Assembly: GCA_035275545.1 (NCBI GenBank)
Contig: DATEMP010000248.1
Span: 1 to 11,695 of the forward strand
Direction: 5' to 3'
DNA: 11,695 nt
DNA from: WS-11 sp035275545
GTDB taxonomy: Bacteria > Eisenbacteria > RBG-16-71-46
How positions within the stretch are numbered: the stretch's first letter is position 1; every line of letters begins with the position of its first letter. The position numbers and the translations under genes are program-made. Below the pieces are notes generated by a model. That model did not search any database, had not been told where the DNA came from, and saw only the letters and a program-made list of their open reading frames with translations. Below are positions 6,232-11,695 of the stretch, one piece after another.

Positions 6232-7230
6232 ATGAGGGTCCTGGTCACTGGTGGTGCGGGCTTCATCGGTTCACACCTTTCCGAAGCGTTGCTCGAGGCC
6301 GGCCACGAAGTCTGGGCCCTCGACGATCTTTCCACCGGACGTCTCGAGAACCTCCGCACCTTCGAGCGCAACAGCCGCTTCCGGTTCCTCGAAGGCACGG
6401 TCCTGGACGCTTCGATGGTCCATGGACTTGTGGCCCAATGCGACCGCGTCTATCACCTCGCCGCGGCGGTGGGCGTCAAGTACGTCCTCGAGAACCCGCT
6501 CCGGTCCCTGATCACCAACATCCGGGGCACCGAGGTGGTGCTCGAGGCCTGCGCCCAGCACAAGCGGCGCGTGCTCCTGTTCTCCAGCAGCGAAGTCTAC
6601 GGCAAGGGCGTCACCGTTCCGTTCGCCGAGGACGACGACCGCGTCATGGGGCCGACGAGCAAGCTGCGCTGGTCGTACGCCTGCGGCAAGGCGGTCGACG
6701 AATGCGTTGCCATGGCCTACTGGGAGCAGCAGCAGCTGCCGGTGACGATCATTCGCTGTTTCAATACTTGCGGCCCGCGCCAGACCGGTGCCTACGGCAT
6801 GGTGATTCCCAACATGGTGCTGCGGGCGCTCCGCAACGAGCCGATTCTCGTCTATGGCGACGGGCAGCAGTCCCGCTGCTTCTCCGCCGTGTTCGACGTG
6901 GTGCGCGGCGTGCTCCTGCTGTCGGATGCGCCGAACACGTTGGGCGAAATCTTCAACATCGGCACCAACGAGGAAGTCACCGTCGGACGGCTCGCCGCGC
7001 GGATCAAGGAGATGTGCGGCAGCACGTCGCCGATCGAGCTGGTCCCCTACGAGCAGATCTACGGACGCTCGTTCGAGGACATGCGCCGGCGCGTGCCCGA
7101 TCTGACGAAGATCCACAAGTTTGTAGGCTATCGGCCCTCCATCGTCCTCGACGACCTGCTCGAAAGCATCATTCGGGACGTGTGCGAGCAGATGGGACGC
7201 CCGGTGCCGGCAGGTCTCATCAGCCGCTGA
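6232..7230 (+). CDS. NAD-dependent nucleotide-sugar epimerase/decarboxylase (GalE/UDP-glucuronate-enzyme type)
   Basis: This 332-residue extended short-chain dehydrogenase acts on a nucleotide sugar in the cytosol. The NAD motif GGAGFIG is at 7-13, YHLAAAVGVKYV at about 74-85, SSSEVYG at 118-124, and the catalytic pair Tyr149/Lys153 in WSYACGK. RCFNTCGPRQTG begins at 175, and FEDMRRRVPDLTKI in the C-terminal part is characteristic of a subgroup annotated either UDP-glucose 4-epimerase or UDP-glucuronate decarboxylase. With ugd in the same locus, UDP-glucuronate is a reasonable substrate, but sequence alone does not settle epimerase versus decarboxylase. The ATG has AGGGAG four bases upstream. 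It lies behind its own promoter-like region and 36 bases ahead of the glycan initiation transferase. A small oddity is CGK where CSK is common in the YxxxK motif. Confidence 0.88.
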   Translation: MRVLVTGGAGFIGSHLSEALLEAGHEVWALDDLSTGRLENLRTFERNSRFRFLEGTVLDASMVHGLVAQCDRVYHLAAAVGVKYVLENPLRSLITNIRGTEVVLEACAQHKRRVLLFSSSEVYGKGVTVPFAEDDDRVMGPTSKLRWSYACGKAVDECVAMAYWEQQQLPVTIIRCFNTCGPRQTGAYGMVIPNMVLRALRNEPILVYGDGQQSRCFSAVFDVVRGVLLLSDAPNTLGEIFNIGTNEEVTVGRLAARIKEMCGSTSPIELVPYEQIYGRSFEDMRRRVPDLTKIHKFVGYRPSIVLDDLLESIIRDVCEQMGRPVPAGLISR

Positions 7231-7266
7231 GGGAGCAGCCCGGGGGGTAGCCAGACAGCGCAGTAG

Positions 7267-8373
7267 TTGCCGTTCACCAATGCGTTTCCCATCGCGCTGA
7301 TACTGTCATTCGCCCTCACCCCGCTGGCCATCCGGCTCGCGTGGGCGGTCGGATTCCTGGACCATCCCGAAGCGCGCAAGCTTCACCTCTCCGCCACCGC
7401 ACTGCTGGGCGGCGCCGGCGTCTTCACCGCCGCGTGTGCGGCATCGCTGATCGTCATGCTCGCCCCCGGCGCCGCCCATCCCGGCAAGGTCGTGTGGCTC
7501 CTGGGCGGTGGCCTGATCGCGTTCCTGGTCGGGCTCTGGGACGACCGCTTCGGGATGGCGGTGTCGTCCAAGCTCGCCGGCCAGGTGCTGGCGGCATCGA
7601 CGCTGATCGTGGGTGGCCTGGTGCCCGACCTCCACCTCGGCCCGATCCTCAACGCGACCGTCATGGTGCTGGGGATGGTCGCGCTCATGAACGCGGTCAA
7701 CTTCCTCGACAACATGAACGGGATGGTGGCGGGCCTCTCCGCGATCGCGCTCGGCGCGTTCGCGATCGGCTCGGCGATCCGCGGCGAGCCGGTGGTGGCG
7801 GTCTTCCAGCTCGCGCTCGCGGGCGCCTGCGTCGGATTCATGCCCTACAACTACCCGAAGGCCGACGTCTTCCTGGGCGACGCGGGGAGTCTGCTTCTGG
7901 GGTATAGTCTCGGCGCTTCCGCGGTGCTCGCCTTCGAGGGCGGCCCGCAGGGCTGGGGACAGCTCGGGCCGCTGATCGCGCTCGGCTACCCGGCGTTCGA
8001 CATGATCTTCGTGGTGATCACCCGCGCCCGGGACGGTCGCAAGGTCTATCTGGGCGGTCGGGATCACACCAACCATCGACTCGCGAGCGTACTGAAATGT
8101 CCGACGAAAACCGTACCTCTCCTGTGGGCCAGTGGGGCCGTCCTCTCCGTAAGCGGTCTCGCGGTCCAAAGTCTGAATCAGGCGATTCCGGCACTCCTGC
8201 TGTCGGCCCTGTGGATGGCCCTCTTCCTGAAGGCCGGGACGCGACTATCATCCGTGCCGATCGAAGCGGCGCCGATGCCCCTCCTCCCTATGAAGTCCTC
8301 GGAGCCCCTCGTCCCCGTGTCTCGCGGGAGCCACGCGACCCCGACGAGGTCGACCAGCAGCTCCGTGACCTGA
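7267..8373 (+). CDS. Polyprenyl-phosphate sugar-1-phosphate transferase (WecA/TagO/MraY family)
   Basis: This 368-residue integral membrane protein would transfer a sugar-1-phosphate from a UDP-sugar to undecaprenyl phosphate at the inner leaflet, the first step of a lipid-linked glycan. Multiple hydrophobic helices begin at residue 7. Family motifs are FLDHPEARKLH (30-40), the Asp pair in WDDRFG (Asp92, Asp93), NAVNFLDNMNGM (142-153), FLGDAGS (202-208, Asp205) and the cytosolic RDHTNHRL (245-252). The size and the His loop fit the WecA/TagO branch better than peptidoglycan MraY. The TTG start comes right after an in-frame TAG, with only a distant G-run as ribosome site; no other start keeps the first helix. 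Two more helices (about 263-281 and 286-303) follow the His motif, then a polar Ser/Pro tail. The last 277 bases overlap khpA in another frame, and codon bias weakens there. Confidence 0.92.
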   Translation: MPFTNAFPIALILSFALTPLAIRLAWAVGFLDHPEARKLHLSATALLGGAGVFTAACAASLIVMLAPGAAHPGKVVWLLGGGLIAFLVGLWDDRFGMAVSSKLAGQVLAASTLIVGGLVPDLHLGPILNATVMVLGMVALMNAVNFLDNMNGMVAGLSAIALGAFAIGSAIRGEPVVAVFQLALAGACVGFMPYNYPKADVFLGDAGSLLLGYSLGASAVLAFEGGPQGWGQLGPLIALGYPAFDMIFVVITRARDGRKVYLGGRDHTNHRLASVLKCPTKTVPLLWASGAVLSVSGLAVQSLNQAIPALLLSALWMALFLKAGTRLSSVPIEAAPMPLLPMKSSEPLVPVSRGSHATPTRSTSSSVT

Positions 8374-8591
8374 TCGCGCTCATGGCGCGCGGGATCGTTG
8401 ACCGCCCGAACGAGGTGCGCGTCGAGATCCTCGAGGCCGGCGAGGACGCCCAGTTCGAGCTGGCGGTCGACCCCGACGACCTCGGCCACGTCATCGGCAA
8501 GCAGGGACGCACGGCACGATCGCTGCGGCTGGCGTTGAGCGCCGCCGCCTCGAAGCGCGGAAGGCAGGCGGGCCTCGAGATCGCCGACTAG
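8097..8591 (+). CDS. khpA: KhpA-type KH-domain RNA-binding protein with an N-terminal extension
   Basis: The C-terminal 80 residues (about 85-164) match the small single-KH protein KhpA (YlqC family). They contain the lead helix DLIALMARGIVDRPNEVRV, the GxxG RNA-binding loop in VIGKQGRTA, and the ending GRQAGLEI. KhpA binds RNA, usually with a KhpB partner, and is normally encoded between rpsP and rimM; rimM does follow here. Normal KhpA is about 76-80 residues and would begin near codon 88, but no start codon exists there. In-frame candidates are ATG 8097, GTG 8124 and GTG 8211, so the protein carries 46 to 84 extra polar, probably disordered residues. The extension lies inside the transferase gene in another frame. 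28 of its first 80 codons end in T against 2 of the last 84, so much of it may not be translated. The core is secure; the start is not. Confidence 0.8.
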   Translation: MSDENRTSPVGQWGRPLRKRSRGPKSESGDSGTPAVGPVDGPLPEGRDATIIRADRSGADAPPPYEVLGAPRPRVSREPRDPDEVDQQLRDLIALMARGIVDRPNEVRVEILEAGEDAQFELAVDPDDLGHVIGKQGRTARSLRLALSAAASKRGRQAGLEIAD

Positions 8592-8717
8592 CGGCGTACG
8601 AAAACGCCCGATGGCTTCGTTGCGCGTCCGGCGACTCGCTCCAACGTGGCCTGAAGGCCACGATTCCGCTCGTCGCTCGTCCGCGACGCCTTGCCCTCAG
8701 GCGTTTTCGTACGCCGC
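8591..8717. repeat. Palindromic element with 18-bp perfect inverted ends
   Basis: GCGGCGTACGAAAACGCC (8591-8608) is repeated as its exact reverse complement at 8700-8717. Inside, CGTGGCC-TGAA-GGCCACG (8645-8662) is a seven-pair hairpin whose centre (8653.5) nearly coincides with that of the outer arms (8654). The flanks between are partly complementary. The whole gap between khpA and rimM can therefore fold into one long imperfect hairpin in DNA or RNA. The first base is the last base of the khpA stop codon, and the element ends nine bases before the rimM ATG. It looks like a REP/BIME-like dispersed palindrome or a transcript-processing hairpin. I see no target-site duplication and no T-run. 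Confidence 0.85.
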
Positions 8718-8726
8718 GGCCCAGCC

Positions 8727-9245
8727 ATGCCTATGATCGAGATCGGGCGCCTGGGGCGTCCGCACGGCCTCAAGGGCGAGCAGGCGCTGGTGCCGTGCGC
8801 CCTCACCGCGCTCGAGCTCCACGCGGTCAAATCGTTCACCTGGCAGGGGCCCGACGGCGTGACGCGCCCGATCACCCTAGCCACCGCACGCCCGACCCAC
8901 GACCGGATGCTGGTGCGGTTCGCCGAGGCGCACAACCGCGAGGGCGCCTCCGAGCTCACCAACGGCCGGGTGATGGTCGAGCCCGAGCGGCTGCCCGACC
9001 CGGGCCCGGGCCTCGCGTACACGTTCCGGCTCATCGGCCTGGAGGTGGTGACGGAGGAGGGGCGCGCGGTCGGCACGGTGGCCGAGATCTGGCCCACCCC
9101 CGCGAACGCGGTGCTGGTGGTGCGCGGCGAAGGCGAGGTGCTCATCCCCTCGGTGCCCGAGTTCGTGAAGGCGATCGATCTCGGCGCACGCCGCATCACC
9201 GTGCGGCTGCTCCCCGGCATGGAGGAGGCCGGCCGGAGCCCCTGA
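8727..9245 (+). CDS. rimM: Ribosome maturation factor RimM
   Basis: The product is 172 residues, normal for RimM, which binds ribosomal protein uS19 and assists 30S head assembly and 16S rRNA processing. The N-terminal RimM barrel begins with IEIGRLGRPHGLKGEQ (4-19), where the PHGLKGE signature is diagnostic. The C-terminal PRC barrel runs from about 95, with the conserved IPSVPEFVKAIDLGARRI near the end. ATG 8727 or ATG 8733 could start the protein; neither has a Shine-Dalgarno sequence, and the large palindrome ends only nine bases upstream. The frame is open further left (from 8691), but that part only translates the palindrome arm. It sits directly after khpA as in many bacteria, but a capsule barrel gene rather than trmD follows. 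Confidence 0.93.
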   Translation: MPMIEIGRLGRPHGLKGEQALVPCALTALELHAVKSFTWQGPDGVTRPITLATARPTHDRMLVRFAEAHNREGASELTNGRVMVEPERLPDPGPGLAYTFRLIGLEVVTEEGRAVGTVAEIWPTPANAVLVVRGEGEVLIPSVPEFVKAIDLGARRITVRLLPGMEEAGRSP

Positions 9246-9254
9246 GGCCTGTGC

Positions 9255-9260
9255 TAGAGT
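9255..9260 (+). promoter_or_regulatory. -10-like box just before the Wzi-family gene
   Basis: TAGAGT, with the conserved T, A and final T of a -10 element and the sequence GC in front, lies eight bases before GTG 9269. No Shine-Dalgarno sequence is present. This spacing is what a leaderless mRNA would need, with transcription starting at or next to the start codon. There is no recognisable -35 box. A very similar arrangement precedes trmD. Confidence 0.4.
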
Positions 9261-9268
9261 CCGCGGCC

Positions 9269-10870
9269 GTGCAAGGGAAGCCGGGTCGCGACCCAGGGAC
9301 ATGGACTCGACGCCTCGCCGCGGCCGCCGCGGTCGCGGCGATCGTGACGCTGGCGCCCCGCCCGGGCGCGGCCGACCCCGCCCAGTTCCTCCCGGTCGGC
9401 GATCCCATCGAGGACGAGCTGCGCCTGCTCGATCTCTACCCGGCCCGCGAGCTCCAGGGCCGGCTCCATCTCCCGCACCTGGGCACCCGCCCGCTCCAGC
9501 TCTTCGAGATCATGGGCAACGCCCCGCCGGTCCAGGGCGCGCGGCCCGCGATGGCGTTGTCGATCGCGCGGATCGAGCGGGTGCTGGGCCGCGATCCGGC
9601 CGAGTGGTTCGCGCCCGATAGCGCGCATCCCGCCACGCCGCGCTTCTTCGAGCGCACGGTGAGCGACCAGATCGCCGAGGCCTCCTTCGGGCTCGAGGGC
9701 ACGCTGCTGAGCCGCAAGGAGGACGCGGGCTCCGCGGTGGTCTCAGGTTCCGGGGTCCACGCGCGCTTCGCGCTCGGATTCGATCACTGGCTGGCATACA
9801 GCCACCAGGTCCTGGGCCGCTTCGCCGGCGGCCAGCGCTTCGCGGACCCGGTGGTCACGAACACCGACATCATCGTGCTGACCGAGGAGACCTATCTCGC
9901 GTGGACCTCGCCGTCGCGGCGCTGGGCCGCGGCCTTCGGGCGCAACCGCTGGCAGTGGGGCCCGGGCCAGGAGGGCTCGCTGGTGCTCTCGCGCACCGCC
10001 GCACCCGTCACCGGCCTGACGATGCGCGGCACGCTCAACGCCTACCGCCTCACCGGCATGGTGCTCAACGCCACGCTCCGGCAGTCGGCCGGCGAGCAGC
10101 TCGGGGCGCATCGCATCGAGTGGCAGCCGCTGGAGGGCCTCCGCATCGGCGGCACCGAGGCGGTGCGCTACCGCTCCACCGCGTGGTCGTGGGCGTTCGG
10201 CATCGGGGTCCTTCCGTACGCGGTGGCGGGCCGGCTGCTCACCCAGGACGAGCCGGACTCGGGCGCCGCGCTCCGGAACAACATCATCACCGCGATCGAC
10301 GCGAGTTGGCGCGTTGCACCCGGGCATCGCGTCTACGGTGAGTTCGCGGTCGACGACCTGCACGCCGCGACCAGCCAGAATCCGAACAAGATCGCCTGGC
10401 AGCTGGGATGGGAGGGGGCGGGGATGGTCGGGCGCCATCGCCTCACCTGGGGCGGCGAGGTGACCCGGCTGTGGCGCTACGTGTACACGTCGTTCTTCGG
10501 CCGCGCGCACGAGGCACAGGACCGGCCGCTCGGGTTCCCGACCGGCCCGGACTCGCGGAGGCTGCGGGTGCGCGCCGCGTGGGATCCGTCCGAGAACTGG
10601 CAGTGGACGGCGCGCGCCACGCGCACCGACCGGGGCGAGAACGCGCTCGACGAGCCGTACTTCCCGGGCGCGCCGCGACCGGACGGATCGACCTTCGAGG
10701 GCGTGGTCGAGCGCACGCGCGAGGTCGAGCTCGGGCTGCGCTGGTGGCCCGCGGGCGGCGTCGACCTCGCGGCGCGCGGTGCGTGGCGGAGGATCGATCA
10801 GCGCGATCACGTCCCGGGTGTGCGCGCCGAGGACTGGATCGCCGCGCTCGAAGTGCACCTCGTCCGGTAG
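9269..10870 (+). CDS. Capsule assembly Wzi-family outer-membrane protein
   Basis: The 533-residue exported protein resembles Wzi, an outer-membrane beta-barrel that anchors or organises capsule at the cell surface. The signal peptide covers about 1-35: a TRR-containing basic start, an alanine-rich core at 16-29, and likely cleavage GAA before Asp36. A helix-rich N-terminal part (about 40-110) is followed by many alternating amphipathic strands. GRNRWQWGPG at 224-233 followed by LSRTAAPVTGLTMRGTL is the recognisable family signature, and the last residues (IAALEVHLVR) look like a terminal strand. GTG 9269 is preferred; GTG 9251 is an in-frame alternative adding six residues. Neither has a ribosome site, but a -10-like TAGAGT stands eight bases ahead. 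Finding a capsule barrel between rimM and trmD is unusual, and it links this cluster functionally to the SLBB exporter upstream. The exact surface ligand is unknown. Confidence 0.82.
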   Translation: MQGKPGRDPGTWTRRLAAAAAVAAIVTLAPRPGAADPAQFLPVGDPIEDELRLLDLYPARELQGRLHLPHLGTRPLQLFEIMGNAPPVQGARPAMALSIARIERVLGRDPAEWFAPDSAHPATPRFFERTVSDQIAEASFGLEGTLLSRKEDAGSAVVSGSGVHARFALGFDHWLAYSHQVLGRFAGGQRFADPVVTNTDIIVLTEETYLAWTSPSRRWAAAFGRNRWQWGPGQEGSLVLSRTAAPVTGLTMRGTLNAYRLTGMVLNATLRQSAGEQLGAHRIEWQPLEGLRIGGTEAVRYRSTAWSWAFGIGVLPYAVAGRLLTQDEPDSGAALRNNIITAIDASWRVAPGHRVYGEFAVDDLHAATSQNPNKIAWQLGWEGAGMVGRHRLTWGGEVTRLWRYVYTSFFGRAHEAQDRPLGFPTGPDSRRLRVRAAWDPSENWQWTARATRTDRGENALDEPYFPGAPRPDGSTFEGVVERTREVELGLRWWPAGGVDLAARGAWRRIDQRDHVPGVRAEDWIAALEVHLVR

Positions 10871-10898
10871 CGGCTGGCGGTCCGCGAAGGGTCCGGGC

Positions 10899-10904
10899 TA
10901 GTCT
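10899..10904 (+). promoter_or_regulatory. -10-like box just before trmD
   Basis: TAGTCT lies seven bases before GTG 10912 in the 41-bp gap after the Wzi-family gene. GC precedes it and a C-rich spacer follows, as at 9255-9260. There is no Shine-Dalgarno sequence and no clear -35 box. It may drive a leaderless trmD transcript separate from the genes upstream. Confidence 0.4.
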
Positions 10905-10911
10905 CCCGCCC

Positions 10912-11676
10912 GTGCGCATCTCGATCCTCACCATCTTTCCCGACTTCTTCCCGGCGGCGCTCGCCGAGGGGATGATCCGCGCCGCGCGCGAGAAGCAGCG
11001 CCTGGACGTGGAGATCCTGCCGCTGCGCGACTTCACGGACGACTCGCACCGCACCACCGACGACTATCCGTTCGGCGGCGGGGTCGGGATGATCATGAAG
11101 ATCGATCCGATCGCGCGCGCGCTGGAATCGATCGACGTCGGAACGCCGGGCCGGAGGCCCGCGGGCACGCGGGTGGTGCTGCTCTCGCCGCAGGGCCGCA
11201 CGTTCACGCAGCCGGTGGCGATCGAATACGCGGGTCTCGATCGGCTGGTCATGGTGTGCGGGCGCTACAAGGGCGTCGACGAGCGGGTGAGCGAGCAGCT
11301 GATCGACGAGGAGCTGTCGCTGGGCGACTACGTGCTGTCAGGGGGCGAGCCGGCGGCGCTGTGCGTGGTGGACGCGGTGGCGCGGCTGCTGCCCGACGTG
11401 GTGGGGGACAGCGACTCGGTCGAGAGCGACTCGTTCCACTCGGGTCTCCTGGACGCGCCGTACTTCACGCGCCCGGCCGAGTACCGGGGCTGGCCGGTGC
11501 CGGAAGTGCTGCTGGGCGGCAACCATGCGGCGATCGCGCGCTGGCGGCGGGAGCAGTCGCTGCGGCGGACCTTCCTGCGCCGGCCGGAGCTGCTCGAGAG
11601 CGTGGAGCTCTCGGCCGAGGATCGGCGCTTCTTGCGTGGGCTGGAGCGCGAACGCGAGGCCCGCGAGCCGCGATGA
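10912..11676 (+). CDS. trmD: tRNA (guanine-N1)-methyltransferase TrmD
   Basis: The enzyme methylates N1 of G37 next to the anticodon using S-adenosylmethionine, which prevents +1 frameshifting. The 254-residue length is normal. SPOUT-family motifs are RISILTIFPDFF (2-13), DYPFGGGVGMIMK (51-63), LLSPQGRTFTQ (90-100), the knot region VCGRYKGVDERV (115-126) and LSLGDYVLSGGE (135-146). DSFHSGLLDAPYFTRP (173-188) contains Asp173, equivalent to the catalytic Asp of the E. coli/H. influenzae enzymes, and Arg158 precedes it. Lys120 replaces the Glu of the GRYEG motif in those enzymes, a variant I associate with FCB-type lineages. The start is GTG at 10912 with no ribosome site but a -10-like TAGTCT seven bases before it. 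rplS, the usual next gene, would lie beyond the window. Confidence 0.95.
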   Translation: MRISILTIFPDFFPAALAEGMIRAAREKQRLDVEILPLRDFTDDSHRTTDDYPFGGGVGMIMKIDPIARALESIDVGTPGRRPAGTRVVLLSPQGRTFTQPVAIEYAGLDRLVMVCGRYKGVDERVSEQLIDEELSLGDYVLSGGEPAALCVVDAVARLLPDVVGDSDSVESDSFHSGLLDAPYFTRPAEYRGWPVPEVLLGGNHAAIARWRREQSLRRTFLRRPELLESVELSAEDRRFLRGLEREREAREPR

Positions 11677-11695
11677 CACCAAAGCCGGGCGGGCC

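Noticed and set aside
8097..8373. Programmed -1 frameshift making a transferase-KhpA fusion
   Set aside because: The KhpA frame is -1 relative to the transferase, but I found no X-XXY-YYZ slippery heptamer in register in the overlap. A membrane enzyme fused to KhpA would also be unprecedented to my knowledge.
8591..8717. MITE or small transposon interpretation of the palindromic element
   Set aside because: The 18-bp inverted ends fit, but the flanking bases show no target-site duplication and the inside is itself near-symmetric, which suits a hairpin repeat better.
8588..9220. Minus-strand open frame of 210 codons opposite rimM
   Set aside because: It is Ser/Arg/Pro-rich and opposite a clear RimM. 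The matching end with a plus-strand frame is only the inverted repeat read from both sides.
9743..10858. Minus-strand open frame of 371 codons opposite the Wzi-family gene
   Set aside because: The composition is typical of an antisense shadow. The plus strand has a signal peptide and the Wzi-family signature.

Overview
The window is high-GC bacterial DNA with short gaps and several start/stop overlaps. It encodes parts for building and exporting a cell-surface polysaccharide, interleaved with the housekeeping khpA-rimM-trmD cluster. A Wza-like SLBB exporter and a Wzi-type outer-membrane barrel imply a two-membraned (diderm) organism. GTG and TTG starts are common, codons mostly end in G or C, and TrmD carries a Lys where proteobacterial enzymes have Glu. 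Together these suit an uncultured high-GC phylum; something like Candidatus Eisenbacteria or another FCB-related lineage is my guess and cannot be proven from this window.

Left part (1-1448, minus strand): an FAD-dependent oxidoreductase of the UDP-galactopyranose-mutase/protoporphyrinogen-oxidase-like type often found in polysaccharide loci, followed by what may be the first 17 codons of another gene running off the edge. A 138-bp divergent intergenic region follows, with a good sigma70-type promoter pointing right.

First rightward operon (1587-6016): UDP-glucose 6-dehydrogenase (ugd), a short RmlC-like sugar cupin, dTDP-glucose 4,6-dehydratase (rmlB), and an SLBB polysaccharide exporter. 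Each gene overlaps the next by 4 to 8 bases, so they are almost certainly cotranscribed and translationally coupled. The operon supplies UDP-glucuronate and a dTDP-4-keto-6-deoxy sugar, plus an outer-membrane/periplasmic exit channel. It ends in three back-to-back inverted repeats.

The 215-bp gap 6017-6231 holds those repeats, a 13-bp palindrome just upstream of a promoter-like pair, and two overlapping palindromes in the predicted leader of the next gene.

Second rightward group (6232-11676): an NAD-dependent nucleotide-sugar epimerase/decarboxylase and a WecA/TagO-type polyprenyl-phosphate sugar-1-phosphate transferase that would start the glycan on its lipid carrier. The 3' end of the transferase gene overlaps the frame of the KH-domain RNA-binding protein KhpA by 277 bases. 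Then come a 127-bp near-symmetric palindromic element, rimM, a Wzi-family capsule-assembly barrel, and trmD. In most bacteria khpA-rimM-trmD is a contiguous block behind rpsP. Here a glycan initiation gene sits where rpsP is expected, and a capsule barrel lies between rimM and trmD.

The points most worth a second look are the mixed capsule/ribosome-maturation arrangement, the transferase/khpA overlap with its sharp codon-use switch, the palindromic element between khpA and rimM, and the -10-like box 7-8 bases before the GTG starts of the barrel gene and trmD. I see no RNA gene, CRISPR array, transposase or phage gene.
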